From: Cynocephalus volans
Taxonomy: Eukaryota; Chordata; Mammalia; Dermoptera; Cynocephalidae
Direction of reading: 5' to 3'
DNA: 64,000 bases
Assembly (NCBI RefSeq): GCF_027409185.1
Contig: NC_084474.1
Location: 92,879,005 to 92,943,004, forward strand
Below, one piece after another: positions 1 through 11,689 of this stretch (its first letter is position 1; each line of letters opens with the position of its first letter). The notes beneath the pieces are model-generated. The model saw nothing but the letters and a program-made list of their open reading frames with translations, searched no databases and was not told the origin of the DNA. Made by a program: the position numbers and the translations under genes.

Positions 1-173
1 GGGAGCTTCAGAGACAGTCCTTCCCTGCACTTCAGGGGAGACAGGAGGGCAGCAGAAAGGTCAGAAGGATCTTGGTTGTCCTTCGGCTCAAAGCACCCAG
101 CATGCCAGAGCACCATACTCCGGGGTATTGTCTTCTGAGCCCTGACAGCTTGTCGCTTGATATTAAGGCAAAG

Positions 174-267
174 ATGCCTGGCCGGTTAGCTCAGTTGGCT
201 AGAGCATGGTGCTGGTAACACTGCGGCCCAGGGTTCAATCCCTGTACTGCCCAGCCACCAAAATAAA
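174..267 (+). repeat. tRNA-Ile-type SINE with 12-bp target duplication
   Basis: The body resembles a tRNA-Ile gene: an A box (TAGCTCAGTTGG) near 187-198 and a B box (GGTTCAATCC) near 232-241, followed by a short A-rich tail. It is flanked by a perfect 12-bp direct repeat, ATTAAGGCAAAG, at 162-173 and 268-279. This marks insertion by LINE-driven retrotransposition. The anticodon arm is changed, so it is not a working tRNA gene. Confidence 0.9.
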
Positions 268-799
268 ATTAAGGCAAAGGAGTCCCAAGAGACTCACCCC
301 CCAAAAAAAGTTAATAAATTCTTGCTTGAGAGACCTCTTAAAAAAACACAGAGCAAGGATTCCTCTAAAAGGCTAAACATCTTGTCATATAAGAAATGTA
401 AGTGTAATTGGGGTGAATTCTAGGCATATCAATGTGGACACAAGACAGGTCTGGAATCTGCAGGGGCTCCAGCGCTGGATCCTGCACGCACTGCTCTGTC
501 ACCGAGGGATGCCAAGTCACCCCCAGCTTCAGCTTCCCAGTCTCTAAGATGACATAGAAATAGCACTCAGATGGCTCCTTTTTCCTCCCAAGGTGAGAAA
601 GGATTGAGATGGGTCACGACTGACAGGGTGACAATGTCTTTTGTCATCCAAGCCAGGATAGTTTTGAGAGAGGAAGGGGGATTTGTTAATAATCACACTG
701 ATTCAAAGGACCTTCCCTGCAAACCAGGCCATCTGCACAGCCACTCAGCTGTTCCCTCAAGGGCAGAATCCATGAATGGATGAACAAACAGACATTTAT

Positions 800-945
800 C
801 TTCAGTGTGTTCTGTGCCCTTTCACACGGGCTGGCTGAATCCTCACACCTCCCTGCAAGCGGGTACTGTTCTTCTTTTACAGCTGGGGAAAGGGTGGCCA
901 GAGAGCTGAAGCAACTTGCCTGATGCCAGAGACCAGCACGCCTGA
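800..945. repeat. MIR-like SINE fragment
   Basis: The stretch has the MIR core style: a variable start, then a segment about small cell counts of bases resembling 'tcctcacacctccctgcaag' and 'tttacagctggggaaag', ending in the 'gagagctgaagcaacttgcc' type box. It is old and diverged. Boundaries are approximate. Confidence 0.6.
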
Positions 946-1040
946 CAAAGGTTCTTTGCTTGGCCAATCTTCAGTCAGACTCCTGAACCTTCTCCTAGGC
1001 CCATCTGCGCAATTCCTTGCAAAATCCATTTTACCAAGAA

Positions 1041-1060
1041 CCCCCCCCCCCCCCCCCCCC
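1041..1060 (+). repeat. C20 homopolymer
   Basis: Twenty consecutive C residues followed by GCCGCC. On the - strand this is a G20 run that could form a G-quadruplex. Its length is likely to vary between individuals and between assemblies. Confidence 0.95.
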
Positions 1061-2759
1061 GCCGCCTTCCCTTGATAGCTGCTCAGGTTCCTCATGGGTC
1101 ACCCTGACCTGTCTTCAGCAAGAATCCTGTTAGGTGAGTTTAGCCAGAATCCCCTGACTGCTGATGTTTCTCTTAGTGATTTTCCATCCGCTGACCCCAC
1201 CTGCTCCTTGGCTACAAATCCCGACTCGCCCACACTGTATTTGGAGTTGAGCCCAATCTCTCTCCCCCACTGCAAAGTCCCATTGCAGTGGTCCCTGAAC
1301 CCATCACGATGGTGGGTGAATGAAGTCTTCCTTGCCATGCTTTTATGAGTGTCATTGAATAATTTTTTCTTTAACCAACCCCCAGATGGCAAATAATAAA
1401 ACTGAGCAACCAGTGGGCAACAGCAACAAAAAGTCTTCTGGGACGTCATCCGGTGGTGGGGTCAGGGACGGCAGGGCTGAACAAGAGCCTGGGAGAGCCG
1501 GATCCCTGAGGGCCCTCTGTAGACTGGTGTCCGTTCCCGGGAGCAGGTTCCTGGGTGAGTACTTTGCAAACACCTCCCACCTGTGCTGAGTTCACCTCCT
1601 GATGCTGGGGCGGGAGGCTGATTGGTGTGTGAAAGCTCTTTGCAACTCACAGCATTACACAACCTTTGTTCTCCTTTGACTATAGCATGGTGGAGGAGAA
1701 CCTGGGGCGCTGGGAGGTGCAGTAACCCCTAGGTCAGCAGCAGAGTGGGGGCCAGACCAGGCTCCTGCCTCCTGGCCTCCCAGGGCCCATCCACACACCA
1801 TGATGCTCTCGGGTTCCGGCTGGCCATTAACCCAGGCCAGGATCATCACGGGGAAAGACAATAGGGGACATTTAGCAGGCACCGCCTGGAGAGGAATCTG
1901 GCCATGTGGGCAACACATGAATGCCCTAGGGGACTGATTCCCCAAAACTATTTCTAAACCTATTTACTGATGGGTGGGATTAAGAGTTTTGTGGTTTGTA
2001 AATCAAGAGCTAAATTCTGTAAGCTGGAGGGCAAGAATCCATGGAGGCAATCAAGGCTGGATTCCTGAACCCCTTTCCCTCTCGCTCCCCGCACCCCCAC
2101 ATTAGGAACTAGGGTCCTGGCCACTCCCTGTGCAGCTCTAACTGCTGCTGGGATCTGGGATCGTGGTGCCCTGAGCCATGCTGGCTCGGACCGGGCAGGC
2201 AGCACGATTCCTGGTGGGATTGCCTGCCTGCAGTTCACGTCGCACCCCCACCTTCCTACGAGCTGTTCCTTCTTCCTGCCCAAAGTGCCCGCCCTCGCTT
2301 CCCGGCTGGCACACCAGAAATCTGTGTGAGGCAGGACTGTTGATGTACACGCATGGTTTTTCCTTTTCTTCCTTTTGCCTCACTGCTGCTTCTCCTTTTT
2401 TCTATATTCAAGAGGTGTTGCTTTGGTAATAAGAAGCAAGTTATTTGTAACAATGATGATGATGGTGGTGGTGATAATGGTAATACTCAGACTTCATCTC
2501 TATCAGGGCTCCCAGCATCAGGTCATAAAAGACCACCTGGCTCTGCCAAACTATGCCCCTTACGTTTCTGCTCTCAGCTGGGGAGCCCGTCCCAACCTCA
2601 GTGCTCCCTTGGCGAGGTGTCCTTAGAGCCCCTGTACCCTTTGTTCATGACACTTATCACAGCTTATGACCCTACATGCATTTCATTTCTCGAATTACAT
2701 CTCTCAGTGCCCACAGCCCCCACTGCTCCATGAGAGCAGCGGGCAGTGCCTTTTATTTT

Positions 2760-3475
2760 AAATCAACTCCATAAGGATATAATTTCATTCCTTTTAAGTG
2801 TACAATTTAATGAGCTTTGACAAATGTGTACACCCTGTAACCACCCTCACAAACAAAATACAGAACATTTCTACCATGCCCCTTAGCAGTCGGCCCCCTC
2901 CCCATCCCTGGTGGGCAGCCAAGGACCTGTTTTCTGTCACTGTGAATTCCTTTAGCTTGATCTAGAATTTCTTATACCGGAGTCGTGCAGCATGAGCTCT
3001 TCTGTGTCCGGCTTCTTCCACTCAGCATAATGCTTCTGAGACTCACCAGGTTGCTGTGTGCCTCTGTGCTTTCCTAGTGCTGAGCAGTGTTCTGCTGTAT
3101 GCACGTGCCACAGTTTGTTCCACAGTCTGTCTACTCATGGGCATTTCGGCTGTTTCCATCCTTAGCCATTATACATAAAGCTGCTGTGAACATTTGGGGA
3201 CAATCTTCTTCTGTGTGGACATAAGTGTTTTTTTCTTTGGGTGAATATTGGGAGTAGAATTGCTGGGTACATGGTAAGAGGATGTTTACCTTTTCTAAGA
3301 ACGGCCAAGGTGTCTGTACATATGACATTGCCACCAGCAGCATGTGAGGGCCGCAGTGGCTGCACACTCTCTCCAACACATGGTACCACTGGATCATGCT
3401 TCTTCTTGCACAGTGCACATCCCAGCCCCTGGCCCACTGTTGCCCACCGTGGGTGCCCACCCCATCACTATTGAA
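2760..3475 (-). repeat. Old L1 3' end (L1M type)
   Basis: Read on the - strand, this matches the end of L1 ORF2 and the adjoining 3' region. The + strand carries the familiar complement: fragments such as 'cactcagcataatgcttctg', 'ataaagctgctgtgaacat' and 'agaattgctgggta'. Several indels and stops make it non-functional. Confidence 0.85.
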
Positions 3476-4299
3476 TGCATAAGTAAACACATTTAGCTCT
3501 TGCTATTTTTTTATCATTTCCAAATCAATATTTATTCCACCTTCACTTCTCTGTTGTTTTGTCTTTTAGCTTTTGTTATTTTTTTCCTGGGGGGCTGTTA
3601 ATACTTGGGAGTGGGCCTACCACCAGCTCCCTCAGCTTTTGTTATTTTTAATAATTACACAAATAATATATGGCCAGGGGACAGAAATTAGAACATTAAT
3701 GAAAAAATAATTTAAAAATTACCCCTTAATCTCTCCTCCCAGAGACCCATGCTCCAAGATCCATGTTGGGCCTGGATCTACAGGCTGCTGGGCTCTAGCT
3801 GCACTGACAAGGCTTGTGCGGCAGGGCAGGCATGGGGTCAGCTGGAAGTGGAGGGTGCACAGGACGAGGCCTGCTGGGGGAGGCAGTTGGAAAAGTCTTC
3901 AGGGAGGAGGAGAGGCATGAAGAAGGGACATGCAGGGGTCTGGCATGGAGGGCAGGTGGGCCAGGAGTTGGGCGGATGGGATTCCCTGACCCCAAGGCTA
4001 ACGGGAATGACAGTATTTATCAACTGATCACTGTACTTGCCAAATTGGTCCTGCTGCCTACTCAAATGCCAGGTGCCTCACTGCAGCAACAAACATCAGC
4101 CAGGACCCGCAGAGGTACGGAAGAGTCCTGGCTCTTGGTCTCCTTTTGATTTTCATGCTTGGGTACAATGGCGCAAGCCCACTACCCAGGAGCTTATGCT
4201 GTTTTTGCAGACTCCTCCTCCTCCTGGCTCCAAATGTGGAATAACTGGGTGAGACTGGCTCCTTGGAACCCCCTTCTCCAGCTGCTCTCCTTCCTCGGT

Positions 4300-4735
4300 C
4301 ACCCCACCAGTCTCATGACTCTAAACACAGCCGTCTGGTGATGAGACACATTTTATCCTGGCCCACCTGTCTCCCTTGAGCCCCAAGCATGGGTGTGCAT
4401 GGCGTAGCTGACCTTCTCACCTGGCTGTCTCATCGCCATCTTGGGCCTCCTGTGCCCTCAACCCCACTCTCAATACCCCTGTCCCCAAACCTGTTCCTTC
4501 CCCCAATCATCCCCATCCCAGAAATGGGCACCGCCATCTGCTCCAACCCCAAACTGCGGAATCATCCCTGGTTCCTTGCTTTCTTCTGCACACATACCCG
4601 ATCCATCACCAGATCCTAGCACTTACCAGATGCATCCAGGCTGTGCTATATCCAATGCTGCCTCTCCAGTCAGAAGCACCATCAGCTCCTGCCTCAACTG
4701 CCTCCCCCTGGTCTCCTGCTCTGGTGCTTATCACA
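4300..4735 (+). repeat. L2-like fragment
   Basis: A pyrimidine-rich, diverged stretch whose order of segments ('catctgctccaacccc', 'atccctggttccttgc', 'atgcatccaggctg') recalls the 3' part of L2 LINEs. Assignment is by general pattern only. Confidence 0.45.
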
Positions 4736-4749
4736 TCCAAAGTTAAAGC

Positions 4750-5105
4750 CATATATCATCCAATGACATTTTTGGCGAAAATAGAAAAATTCATTTAAAA
4801 ATTCATATGGAATCTCAAGGGGCCCCAAATAGCCAAAACAATTTTGAAAAGGAAGAACAAAAGCTTGAGGAGTCCTAATTCCAAAGCTTACTACAAAGCT
4901 ACAGTAATCAAAACAGTGTGATACTGGCATAAATACATATAAGCCAATGGAATAAAACAGACAACCCAGAAAAAAACCCGAGCGTGTACGGTCAAATGAT
5001 TTTCAGTAAGGGTGCCAGGCCATCAGTGGGGAAAGGACAGTCTTTTTAACAAGAGGTGCTTGGGAAAACTGGATGTCCACATGCCAAAGAATGACGTTAG
5101 ACCCT
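4750..5105 (+). repeat. L1 ORF2 fragment
   Basis: Contains typical L1 reverse-transcriptase-region segments in sense orientation: 'tacaaagctacagtaatcaa', 'gtgtgatactggcataaata', 'ccaatggaataaaacagaca' and 'cttgggaaaactggatgtcc'. It is truncated at both ends and decayed. Confidence 0.9.
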
Positions 5106-5389
5106 GTGATACCTGTTTTCTGCCTACGGTTCTTATCTCTTACCTCCAATAACCCTTGTAGTTTGGGGGTACTTTATGCCTCAGAAAACCGAGTCTTTCT
5201 CTCTGACCTTCTCCTGCCCTCCTTTTACCAGCCCTTTTGTCTCTCTGAGGCAAGGCACAGAAACTAGAATCCCCGGCCCCAAGGGGGGTCACAGAAACCA
5301 GTCCCAAAGCCATCCATAAAGCCCTCTTCTTTCTGCCATGGAGGGCCATAAATAAATTCTCTGGCCTACCTTGTCTGATTGCAGGCCAC

Positions 5390-6000
5390 GGTACCCCCAT
5401 TCCAGAAGGGGTCCTGCCTCATACCCAGGAGGAGGTCAAGAGCCTGAACAAACAGGACTTGCTGGGTTTCCCCACCCAGTCTGTTAGTGGAAGATCATGC
5501 CCTTTATTTCTACACGGTTGTGCATGCGTCAGTCATGCCCACGTAATGAAGCTCCCATAAAAACCCAAGTACACAGGGATCAGAGAGCTCCCGGGTGGCT
5601 GCACTCATCCGCGTGCTGGGTGACACACACCAACTCCAGCAGACAGAAGCTCCTGCTCTCCAGATCCTTCTAGGCCTCGCCCCATGCATCTCTTCATTTG
5701 GCTGTTTCTTTGTATCCTTTAAAATATCTTTTGTAATAAACCAGTAACCCTAAGTACCTGTTTCCCTGAATTGTGTGAAGCTGGTCTAGCAAACTAATTG
5801 AACTCGAGGAGGGGGCTGTGGGAACCTTGATTTATAGCTGGTTGGTTGAAAGTTCCAGAAGCCTGGGCTTGTGACTGGCATCCGAAGTGAGGGTGGTCTT
5901 GCAGACTGAGTGTCAACCTGTGGGATCTGTCGCTACCTCCAGGTAGATAGCATCAGAGTTAAATTTGAGGACACCCAGCTGTCCCCATACACGGGATACA
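5390..6000 (+). repeat. Remnant of an endogenous retroviral LTR
   Basis: The order of features is LTR-like: a promoter-like stretch with 'cataaaaacccaagt', a poly(A) signal region with 'tgtaataaaccagtaaccc' near 5,730, then a U5-like part with 'gaggagggggctgtgggaa' and 'gatttatagctggttggt'. I recall similar segments in mammalian solo LTRs but cannot name the family. No linked gag, pol or env was recognised beside it, so it is probably a solo LTR. Confidence 0.6.
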
Positions 6001-6099
6001 GAAGTTGGTCTTCTGTGTTGATGACTGTGCTGGGAGAGCAGAGCAAAGACAATGTGTCTTTTTTCCACTCTCACTCAATTTTGTTTTTCCCAACTCACA

Positions 6100-7215
6100 C
6101 CAATACAGACCCTTACCTAACACCAATATAACAATTAACTCAAAACGAATAAAAAAAAAAAAAAAAGCCATGTCACATAACATGCTCAAAAAAAACCAAA
6201 CAAACCAACACTGGCCGGTCAGCTCAGGTGATTACAGTGCAGCCTTATAACACCAAGGTCATGGGTTTGATAGGGATTAATATCTAGAATACACAGAGAA
6301 CTCCTAAAAATCAACTACGACAGAAACAAACAACCCAATTTACTTTTTACTTTATTAAATTCGTTTTTTTCTTTTTTTTGTTTGTGTTTTTATTTTATTC
6401 TTTGTGTGTGTGTGTGTGTTTAAAGAACCCAATGTAAAAACGGGCAAAAGACTCGAATAATCATTTTTCTGAAGAAGATACATAAATGGCCAACAAGCAC
6501 ATGAAAAGATGCTCAACGTTACGAATCACCAGGGAAATGCAAATCAAAACTACAATGAGACGCCACTTCACATCCATTAGCATGGCTACTATCACATCAA
6601 CAGAGAATAACCAGTGCTGGTGAGGATGTGGAGATACTGGAATCCTCATGCTGTTGGTGGGAATACAAAATGGTACAGCAGCTATGGAAAACAGTATGGC
6701 AGCTCCTTCAAAAGCTATAGAATTACCGTCTTATCCAGCAATCCCACCTCTAGAAGTACACCCAGAAGACTTGAAAGCAGAGACTCAAACAGATATTTGT
6801 ATCCCGTGTTCCCAGCAGCATTATTCACAGCTGCCAAAAGGCAGAAGCAATCCAGGTGTCCACCGATAGATGAACAGATGAGCAAAATGAGGTCCATCCA
6901 CACGATGGAGTATTAGCCTTAAAAACGAAGGAAATTCTGACACATGCAATGACATGCATGAACCTTGAGGGCATTATGCTAAGTGAAATATGCCAGTCAC
7001 AAAAGGACAAATGCTGTGTGATTCTACTTATATGAGGTCCCTAGAGGAATCAAACTCATAGAAGGTAGAAAGCTGGCTGTGAGGGGCTGTCGGGGGAGGA
7101 GATGGATGGTGTGATGGTTGCACAACAATGTGAATGTATTTAATGCCACTGAACTTCACACTTAAAGATGATTAAAATTCTATGCTATGTATATTTTACC
7201 ATGATAAACTTTTAA
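6100..7215 (+). repeat. L1 3' ORF2 region, interrupted
   Basis: Sense-strand L1 ORF2 segments run from about 6,100 ('attaactcaaaacgaat') through 'atggccaacaagcacatgaa', 'gctggtgaggatgtggagat' and 'aaagctatagaattaccgtc' to the typical 3' end 'gttgcacaacaatgtgaatg'. It is broken by a SINE at 6,211-6,271 and by a T-rich and (TG)n insert at about 6,343-6,420. No intact reading frame remains. Confidence 0.9.
6211..6271 (+). repeat. tRNA-Ile-type SINE, 3' truncated
   Basis: Begins CTGGCCGGTCAGCTCAGG and continues CCTTATAACACCAAGGTCATGG, then stops short of the usual tail. It sits inside the L1 fragment, so it is younger than that L1. Confidence 0.8.
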
Positions 7216-7224
7216 AAATCATAT

Positions 7225-7870
7225 ATCAACTCTTGTAACTCTCCTGAAAACTCTCCAGTGACCTCCCACTCTACCATCCTGGACCACAGGGCTCTGTACA
7301 GTCCGGCTCCCACTGACCTCTCCCCTTAGCCCAGAATGCTCTCGTGCCCCCGCTTTCCCCAGCTGCCAGGTCCTCCAGGTCCTTCGCCTCCTAGTTCTCC
7401 GCTCCCCAGCCCCTTGCATGAAGATCTGCAGCAGCACTGCTGCCTGCCTGCTGGCAGCTATCACGATGGTGGGCTCTGGTTTCCCCCCGTTATTCTTGTA
7501 TTCAGGACATTATTATCTGTAATGGCAGCCTGGCATAATTTTATTTTCACAATTTGTATAATTATATTCTATCAAGATAAATGATCATTATTACCATTAT
7601 TAAATATTTGTTAAGCACTTCTTGCTGTACAAAGCTTAATAAGATAAAATCTTCCTTCCTAATTCCATCCCAAATTTGTTCCAGTTTAGTTTACTCTTCC
7701 TTTTTGGAGAAGGGAACTCCATTGTCTCTTGCCTGGGGCATTACATGCAAGAGCTCATATGACAGTGCTGGGGAGCAGACGCTATTGACCTCCTTTCACA
7801 GATACAGAAACAGAATCAGACTGAGAGCTAGGAAGCAACAGAGGGGAGATTCAAGTCTGGGTCTTTCTTA
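7225..7870. repeat. L2-like and MIR-like fragments
   Basis: The part to about 7,500 has the 3' L2 look ('gtgacctcccactctaccatc', 'gctctgtacagtccggctcc' style, + strand). About 7,590-7,870 looks like MIR, with 'aaatatttgttaagcactt' and 'cagatacagaaacagaatca' segments. Both are diverged and boundaries are loose. Confidence 0.5.
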
Positions 7871-8824
7871 CATGCTCTTCTTACGCAATATGATAGCTTA
7901 TTAGGATGGACTTCTTCCCCTCCCCCATCTTACTTGTACTTTATGTGCCAGACACTGTGCTGGCCCAGTGGGACATACGGACAAAACCATCAGTCTTAAG
8001 CAATGTCCTAAGTCAGGGGTCACAAACTCAAATGCTCTCAGGGTCCGAGCAACAGTGGAAATGGGTGAAACAGACAGGGGAGTGACAAAGAAGGTGGGGC
8101 CTGTGACACACCTGAGGGCACATGACTCATTTGACCAGGACGGCCAGTTTTGCCACAAGACAATATGGGTTCAGCGTTGTCCCCACTCTGCAATTTGGAT
8201 TTATAAGTGAGATCTCTAAAATGTTAATGTTGGCTACTGTAATGACTATTATCTAAACATTCCTTGCTTCCTCACTCCCTATCCCCCTCAATTTATGTCA
8301 GTAGGGATCAGATATCCTTTGATCTCAAAAAGACAGCCTCAGGGGATAAATCTTAAATGGTATACACCAGTCCTAGTAGTTTCATTCCCTTTGGCCAGTG
8401 ACTGGTCTCAGGGTGAGCTCACGACCCAATTCTGACAAATAAGATTTAAGGGGAAGACTGCTAAGGAGGTCTTCCCTTCCTCGGTAAGAAGGTAAAGCCT
8501 TGAGGCCTAACAAGGAAAGAGCCTTTTTCCCATTGCCCTTCCCCGCTGTTCCCGTCTAATGCAGTCATGAAGTCTGGAACAGCAGCAGCCATTTTGGAAC
8601 CATGAGGCAAAAAGCATGAGGCCTAAACCAACACGCCTGGAATAACGAAGCACAAAGATCCAGGGTTCTTGCTGACATCCTTGCTACATCAGTTCCAGAT
8701 CTGGCTCCCGTAGCTCCAGCTGTGGCCATGGCCACATTGTACATAAGCCCAATGAAACAAGCACTGTCATGGCAACTAAGGAAGCTGGAAAAAGACTGGC
8801 ATCTACAAAGGGGGATCCAGCCAC

Positions 8825-10260
8825 TTGTTTATTAAAGGCCTCCTGTCCAGCTGTCCTTTAATGGGCATTCACATGGAATACAAAACTTCTCACATTGCTC
8901 CCTGTTCTGAGAGGTTCATCCACATACCCGTCCCCAGACCTTTTTGCTTTTGAATCTTCAAACTTGTCCTTTCCAAGTTCCTGGACCTTCAGTCAAACTG
9001 TTAGCTATTGTCCCTGACCTGGTATAAATCCTCTACCTCTGGTTTTCTCTCCATCCAGGCAAGTGGCCCACGGGGGGAACTGCCCTCCATCTCGACCTTT
9101 CAGGCACACTCTGGAGTGAAGCTGTTATGCTACAGCACCCCACTTCTGGCTGGTGCCAGCACATTTGCAAAACAAGCTGTAATTCAGTCTGCGTTTTTCT
9201 TCTTCATTCTTCTGCCCCATGAAGCCACAGTTGTGGGGAGTGGGCAAGGAGGAGATGGAGCGGGAGGAGGTGCTGTGGGAGTCTGAGCCACCTGCTCACG
9301 CAATTCACTTGCGTTCCTGGACCTGGCTCAAGGATGATTTTCCCCTTGACAATGGAGTGCGGAGTGTGACTCAATGGGTCACATCACATCTGATTCAGAT
9401 TACAAACAGCTTGGGCCACACACTCATTTGGGGTCTTGTAGTTTGGTATTTGGTCTCTACCAGTAGCAAATCTAAAGCTGCTGCTCAAACGGAGAATAGT
9501 TATTTGCAAAAGGGTGTATATCTTTGCCCCAAACTCCTTGGAGTTTGTGCTGTGACTCTCATACTAGGAGCTGCCAGAACTTACAAGAGTGCCAGCTGCC
9601 ATGGACACCTTGAGCACCACTAGATCTGCGGGGTTATCCGGTAAATGGGTCAGAGAAGCATACTTGATTGTGGTCTATATTGTCTCTAAAAGCTAAAGAA
9701 AGCCACTAGTGCAGGACACTCAAGTCCACATTTCACACCACCAGCTTAGCTAAGCAAGACTGTCCCACCTGTTGGAGCTAACACACTGAATCCAGAATCT
9801 CTGGTAAGTCAGCTATGTTGATAAATTCAGCCCAATCCAAAGTTCTGCTCTGGATTGATACCATTAGAATCCAATCCCCATATATTCCCCAGGGTTCTGC
9901 TGATAAAAACGATTAATATCCTATAATTCTTTCAGTATGTGAACACCTCCTCCCAGATCAGGCTTTGCAGTTGTTTCCCTGGGGCATGCTAGGATCTGAC
10001 TCAAATTATGGATTGGAGTTAATGAGGGGCAGGTCTTGAGAATACTCAGCGTGTCCCCTAGCTAGATAACCACCTCACATGAGGTCATTAATAGGACCTC
10101 AAGCAAGGAATGACTAATCTCCTCAGAGAGCGGTAAGTAATCAGGTATTCTCACTGACTCAGAGAGATTGGGGGTTAAAGGTTCTCAGATTTAGTGTATC
10201 CTCCCAACTATCCCTATTTTCATTCTCAGGACCCCCCTCTTCCTGATCAATACCTTAACT
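8825..10260 (+). repeat. Unassigned decayed repeat, possibly ERV internal sequence
   Basis: The composition and some segments (for example around 9,040-9,160 and 10,020-10,200) suggest decayed endogenous retroviral internal sequence of the ERVL type. No motif long enough to prove it was seen, and frames are broken by many stops. It could equally be unique intergenic DNA. Confidence 0.25.
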
Positions 10261-10320
10261 TCACATAAAAAAAAAACAACAAACCCTGGTGAAGCTGTGA
10301 ATTCAATTTAAGTTGCAAGA

Positions 10321-10417
10321 GCTGGCTGGTTAAAGCACAGCCTTATAACACTAAGGTCACAGGTTTGCATCCCTTTACTGGCCAGCCACCAATCAATCAA
10401 TCAATCAATCAATCAAG
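10321..10417 (+). repeat. tRNA-Ile-type SINE with (AATC)n tail
   Basis: A 5'-shortened copy (GCTGGCTGGTTAAAGCACAG, then TTATAACACTAAGGTCACAGG) ending TACTGGCCAGCCACC, followed by a tetranucleotide tail of about six AATC units at 10,391-10,416. The tail presumably grew from the A-rich end. Confidence 0.85.
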
Positions 10418-10567
10418 GGTGCTGGAAGAGCTGGAGGGGCATAAGGGAGAAGGCGGAGGTGCTCTGGAGCAAAAGTGAGAAGGAGATGCTACCTAGAGAT
10501 CAGGAAGCTCGTACCGCTCCTGGTCTGGAGCCCAGGAGCCCACACTCACCAGTGAATTGTTACAGGT

Positions 10568-10588
10568 GCTGCTGCTGCTGCTGCTGCT
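10568..10588 (+). repeat. (GCT)7 microsatellite
   Basis: Seven perfect GCT units in intergenic DNA. No coding frame is supported around it. Confidence 0.9.
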
Positions 10589-10846
10589 GAACAGAAAGCC
10601 AGGGCGAGGATGCTCAGACCAGCACCTGTGCTGGTGGTGCTCACTGTAACCCTCCTGCAGTCACCACCCTGCTGCCAGCACCTTCACACAAGCAGATGTA
10701 TTTCTTCCTCCCTCCCCACTGCAATCTCTCATGGGTGGCGAGCAGTAGCTGGCAGGGGACTCTGGGAAGTGTAGTTAACTGACTTCTAGCACCCTGGGAT
10801 ACAGATGAGAAGGGTGCAAAAAGGCATCAGAAAACAACCACTACCA

Positions 10847-10935
10847 GGCTGGCCAGTTAGCTCAGTTGGTTAGAGCCTGGTGTTATAACACCAAGGTCAA
10901 GGTTTCGATCCCCATACCAGCCATCAAAATAAAGA
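10847..10935 (+). repeat. tRNA-Ile-type SINE
   Basis: A near full-length copy: GGCTGGCCAGTTAGCTCAG, GTTAGAGCCTGGTGTTATAA, CACCAAGGTCAAGG and CCCCATACCAGCC, then a short A-rich tail. The B box reads GGTTTCGATCC, with one inserted T, so polymerase III activity is doubtful. Confidence 0.9.
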
Positions 10936-11689
10936 TAATAACTGCCACACTCCTTGGGACGTTGTGAAAACAAAGTGAGCTGACAGAAAACAAGAGCTAA
11001 CAACAGAATGATATTAATTCATCGTGCTCTTTCCAGTGCAGGGAAGTTACCCAGGATTACAGTTTTTACTTCTCTTACTGTCTTAGGTTTGAAGTTTGTT
11101 TTTTGTTTTTTTTTTTTAAAGTGGTGAGCATTTTCCCTCTTTTTCAGTCTGAAGATTTTTTTGCTCCTCTCCCTACTTCTCGAATGATTAATGACTGCAT
11201 ATACCACCTGCAAATTCCATAACCTGAGCCTTTCACTCCTTTTCTCCTTGAATTATTTTGGCTCTCTTCCTCTTAACTCTCCAGACACCTTCTCTTCTGT
11301 TCTCTTTCCCAATCTTAACCCATCCTGCTCTCAAACATGCTCTAAAGAGAAGGACAAGCCATGTAAAAACAATAACCTGCTAAAGAAACAAAACATCTAA
11401 AAACTTTAAAATATGTCAACATTATGGCTTGTTTCTTGTGAACCAAAGAGCCCTATTGTGTAGTTGGGTTTTGTCGAGCAGTTCCTTGCCCTGATCTCTT
11501 GTCCATGTCAAGGGCTTTCCCACCTACAGAGGAAAGATCTGGAGGGAGAGGAAAGGAGGTCCTTTTGACTAACAGCTGAATTCTGAGGCTGAAGCAGCAT
11601 CTCCTTCTTCTGCAAACCCAGAGAAGTCTCCTCTGCCCTGGCACGGAGCCATTTAGTCATCACTCGACAGCCAGTGTGGGATTTTTAAC

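Noticed and set aside
174-267. Possible functional tRNA-Ile gene
   Set aside because: The anticodon arm is altered, the tail is A-rich and target duplications flank it. It is a SINE.
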